Assembly (NCBI GenBank): GCA_012965445.1
Contig: DTSJ01000445.1
Span: forward strand, 1-6,867
DNA length: 6,867 nt
DNA from: Candidatus Hydrogenedentota bacterium
GTDB taxonomy: Bacteria > Hydrogenedentota > Hydrogenedentia > Hydrogenedentiales > GCA-2746185
Reading direction: 5' to 3'
The position numbers were made by a program, and so were the translations under genes. Below are positions 6,014-6,867 of the stretch, piece after piece (the stretch's first letter is position 1; the number at the start of each line of letters is the position of its first letter). Below the pieces are notes generated by a model, which was not told the origin of the DNA, did no database searches, and worked only from the letters and a program-made list of their open reading frames with translations.

Positions 6014-6867
6014 AATCAATCCGTGAAAAGCGTCGTAATGCGCCAGTTGCCGTCCCGTTTTTCGAGTTCGTAAGTAAAATCAAGCGTGCCGAGCAGCGAA
6101 CTGCGTCGTTTCCGTCTACTTCGTATTCAAGATTTTCGAAGTTCATACCCATACCTTCGGTCAGTCCACCGCGACTCAGATTCGTCAATAGCTGCATGTG
6201 GGCCGCCGCGCTGCCGCCGTCACCAAATTCAGTTTCGAAGTCTTCAGCAAAATCCCGCGTGTGTACTAGGAAATTCTCGCCCACCAGGGCGCGTATCGAT
6301 GTGCGTACGATACTCCAGGCATCCTTTGCCTCCGGTGAAACCGTGAGCCTGAGTCCCTTCCCGCGACGTTCTCCCGTCATGCGAAGCCGCAGCACTGCCT
6401 TCTTCTTCTCCCAGTGGACAAAAAAATCGGCGGCATGGGCCTCGTCGTCCTCTTCAATATTTTCGATGCCAAAGGTCAGCGTCTCCTGCATCGCTGCATC
6501 TTCCGGGCGCACCGCAATCCGAATGAGGTCTTCATCCACGCTGTATCGCAACAAAGCTGGCGACGCGTTCTTATTGAATACCAGTTGCCAATCATCCTGA
6601 TTTACAAGACGAACGTAGAATCCATAAGTCCCGGTCAACAGTCGAACACCGTTCAGATCGACATCTTCCTCAAAAGTTACCGTTACCTTCGATCTAAAAT
6701 CGTCGAACCAGTTCGCGCCGTACCGGACTCGCTTTCCCCACACTTTTTTCCCACCCACATCGGCACGAGGATACGAAATCGTCACCGTCGAGTCGCCTAC
6801 GACTTTTTCGATCGTTATACGCGAATCGTCTTCCTGAGCGAACGCACCATGCGAGACAGACAACGAG
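5967..6867 (-). CDS. Exported DUF2911 protein with C-terminal NTF2/SnoaL-like region; 5' end outside the window, frameshifted near 3' end
   Basis: The start lies beyond the right edge. The first visible residues, SLSVSHGAFAQEDD, look like the end of a signal peptide with an AFA cleavage site, so the protein is probably secreted or periplasmic. Residues about 15-165 fit DUF2911, a family of unknown function: ITIEKVVGDSTVTISYPRAD, then KKVWGKRVRYGANWFD, a TVTFEEDVDLNGVRLLTGTY segment, DDWQLVFNKN and FFVHWEKKKAVLRLRM. Residues about 180-258 resemble an NTF2/SnoaL-like domain, an assignment made by eye. The open frame runs to 5967, 47 bases into the dehydrogenase gene, but from about residue 251 onward the residues are unlike the family. 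The expected ending appears in another frame and stops at 6016, so a one-base loss near 6095-6115 is likely. The TTG at 6863 is not a true start. Role unknown. Confidence 0.82.
   Translation of the reverse strand, partial: SLSVSHGAFAQEDDSRITIEKVVGDSTVTISYPRADVGGKKVWGKRVRYGANWFDDFRSKVTVTFEEDVDLNGVRLLTGTYGFYVRLVNQDDWQLVFNKNASPALLRYSVDEDLIRIAVRPEDAAMQETLTFGIENIEEDDEAHAADFFVHWEKKKAVLRLRMTGERRGKGLRLTVSPEAKDAWSIVRTSIRALVGENFLVHTRDFAEDFETEFGDGGSAAAHMQLLTNLSRGGLTEGMGMNFENLEYEVDGNDAVRCSARLILLTNSKNGTATGALRRFSRIDCENDRMRETTSIRGA
6016..6110 (-). pseudogene. Out-of-frame natural C-terminus of the DUF2911/NTF2-like gene
   Basis: In the frame next to the DUF2911 reading frame, the minus strand encodes SSLLGTLDFTYELEKRDG followed by NWRITTLFTD and a TGA at 6018-6016. 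The 'YxLEKRDGxWRITxL' ending is the standard last two strands of NTF2/SnoaL-like domains. Adding one base, for example a fourth A in the AAA at 6111-6109, joins it as EVDGKRRSSLLG. The resulting stop lies 2 bases before the GTG start of the dehydrogenase gene, the spacing expected in an operon, which independently supports this as the original gene end. Confidence 0.7.

Noticed and set aside
1..6867. CRISPR array, tRNA, insertion sequence, toxin-antitoxin or defence system
   Set aside because: No regularly spaced repeats, cloverleaf signatures, transposase or integrase motifs, or small paired ORFs with recognisable families were seen on either strand.

Overview
This is a bacterial chromosomal window, moderately GC-rich by eye, that holds parts or all of seven protein genes in three transcription blocks. 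No RNA genes, CRISPR arrays, insertion sequences or phage genes are visible. The lineage cannot be fixed from the sequence. Ddl together with DapF indicates a cell wall with meso-diaminopimelate-type peptidoglycan. An exported DUF2911 protein and an SGLT-type sodium/solute symporter would suit an environmental heterotroph such as an acidobacterial, planctomycete-like, Bacteroidota-like or candidate-phylum bacterium. That placement is inference only.

Left block, minus strand (2709 down to 1): a two-domain NUDIX plus metallo-beta-lactamase-fold hydrolase, then D-alanine--D-alanine ligase (ddl), then the first 37 codons of diaminopimelate epimerase (dapF), which runs off the left edge. Ddl and DapF both supply peptidoglycan precursor building blocks. 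The hydrolase may be co-transcribed with them, but its role is not evident.

Middle, plus strand (2867-4507): a sodium:solute symporter of the SGLT/SLC5 family. It diverges from the hydrolase gene across an intergenic region of about 160 bases with candidate promoters in both directions.

Right block, minus strand (6867 down to about 4400), convergent with the symporter: a 5'-truncated secreted DUF2911 protein, a zinc-dependent dehydrogenase most like L-galactonate/sugar-acid dehydrogenases (LgoD type), and an SRPBCC-fold protein. The tight spacing suggests one operon. The dehydrogenase and the nearby symporter would fit uptake and oxidation of a sugar or sugar acid, but the sequence does not prove the link.

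The most notable result is that two genes of the right block each carry an apparent single-base frameshift. The SRPBCC gene breaks at a 7-A run, and its conserved C-terminal half continues in another frame. The DUF2911 gene breaks near its 3' end; its natural ending lies in another frame and stops exactly at the start of the dehydrogenase gene. Either the underlying sequence has indel errors or this operon is decaying. I see no convincing undescribed multi-gene system.
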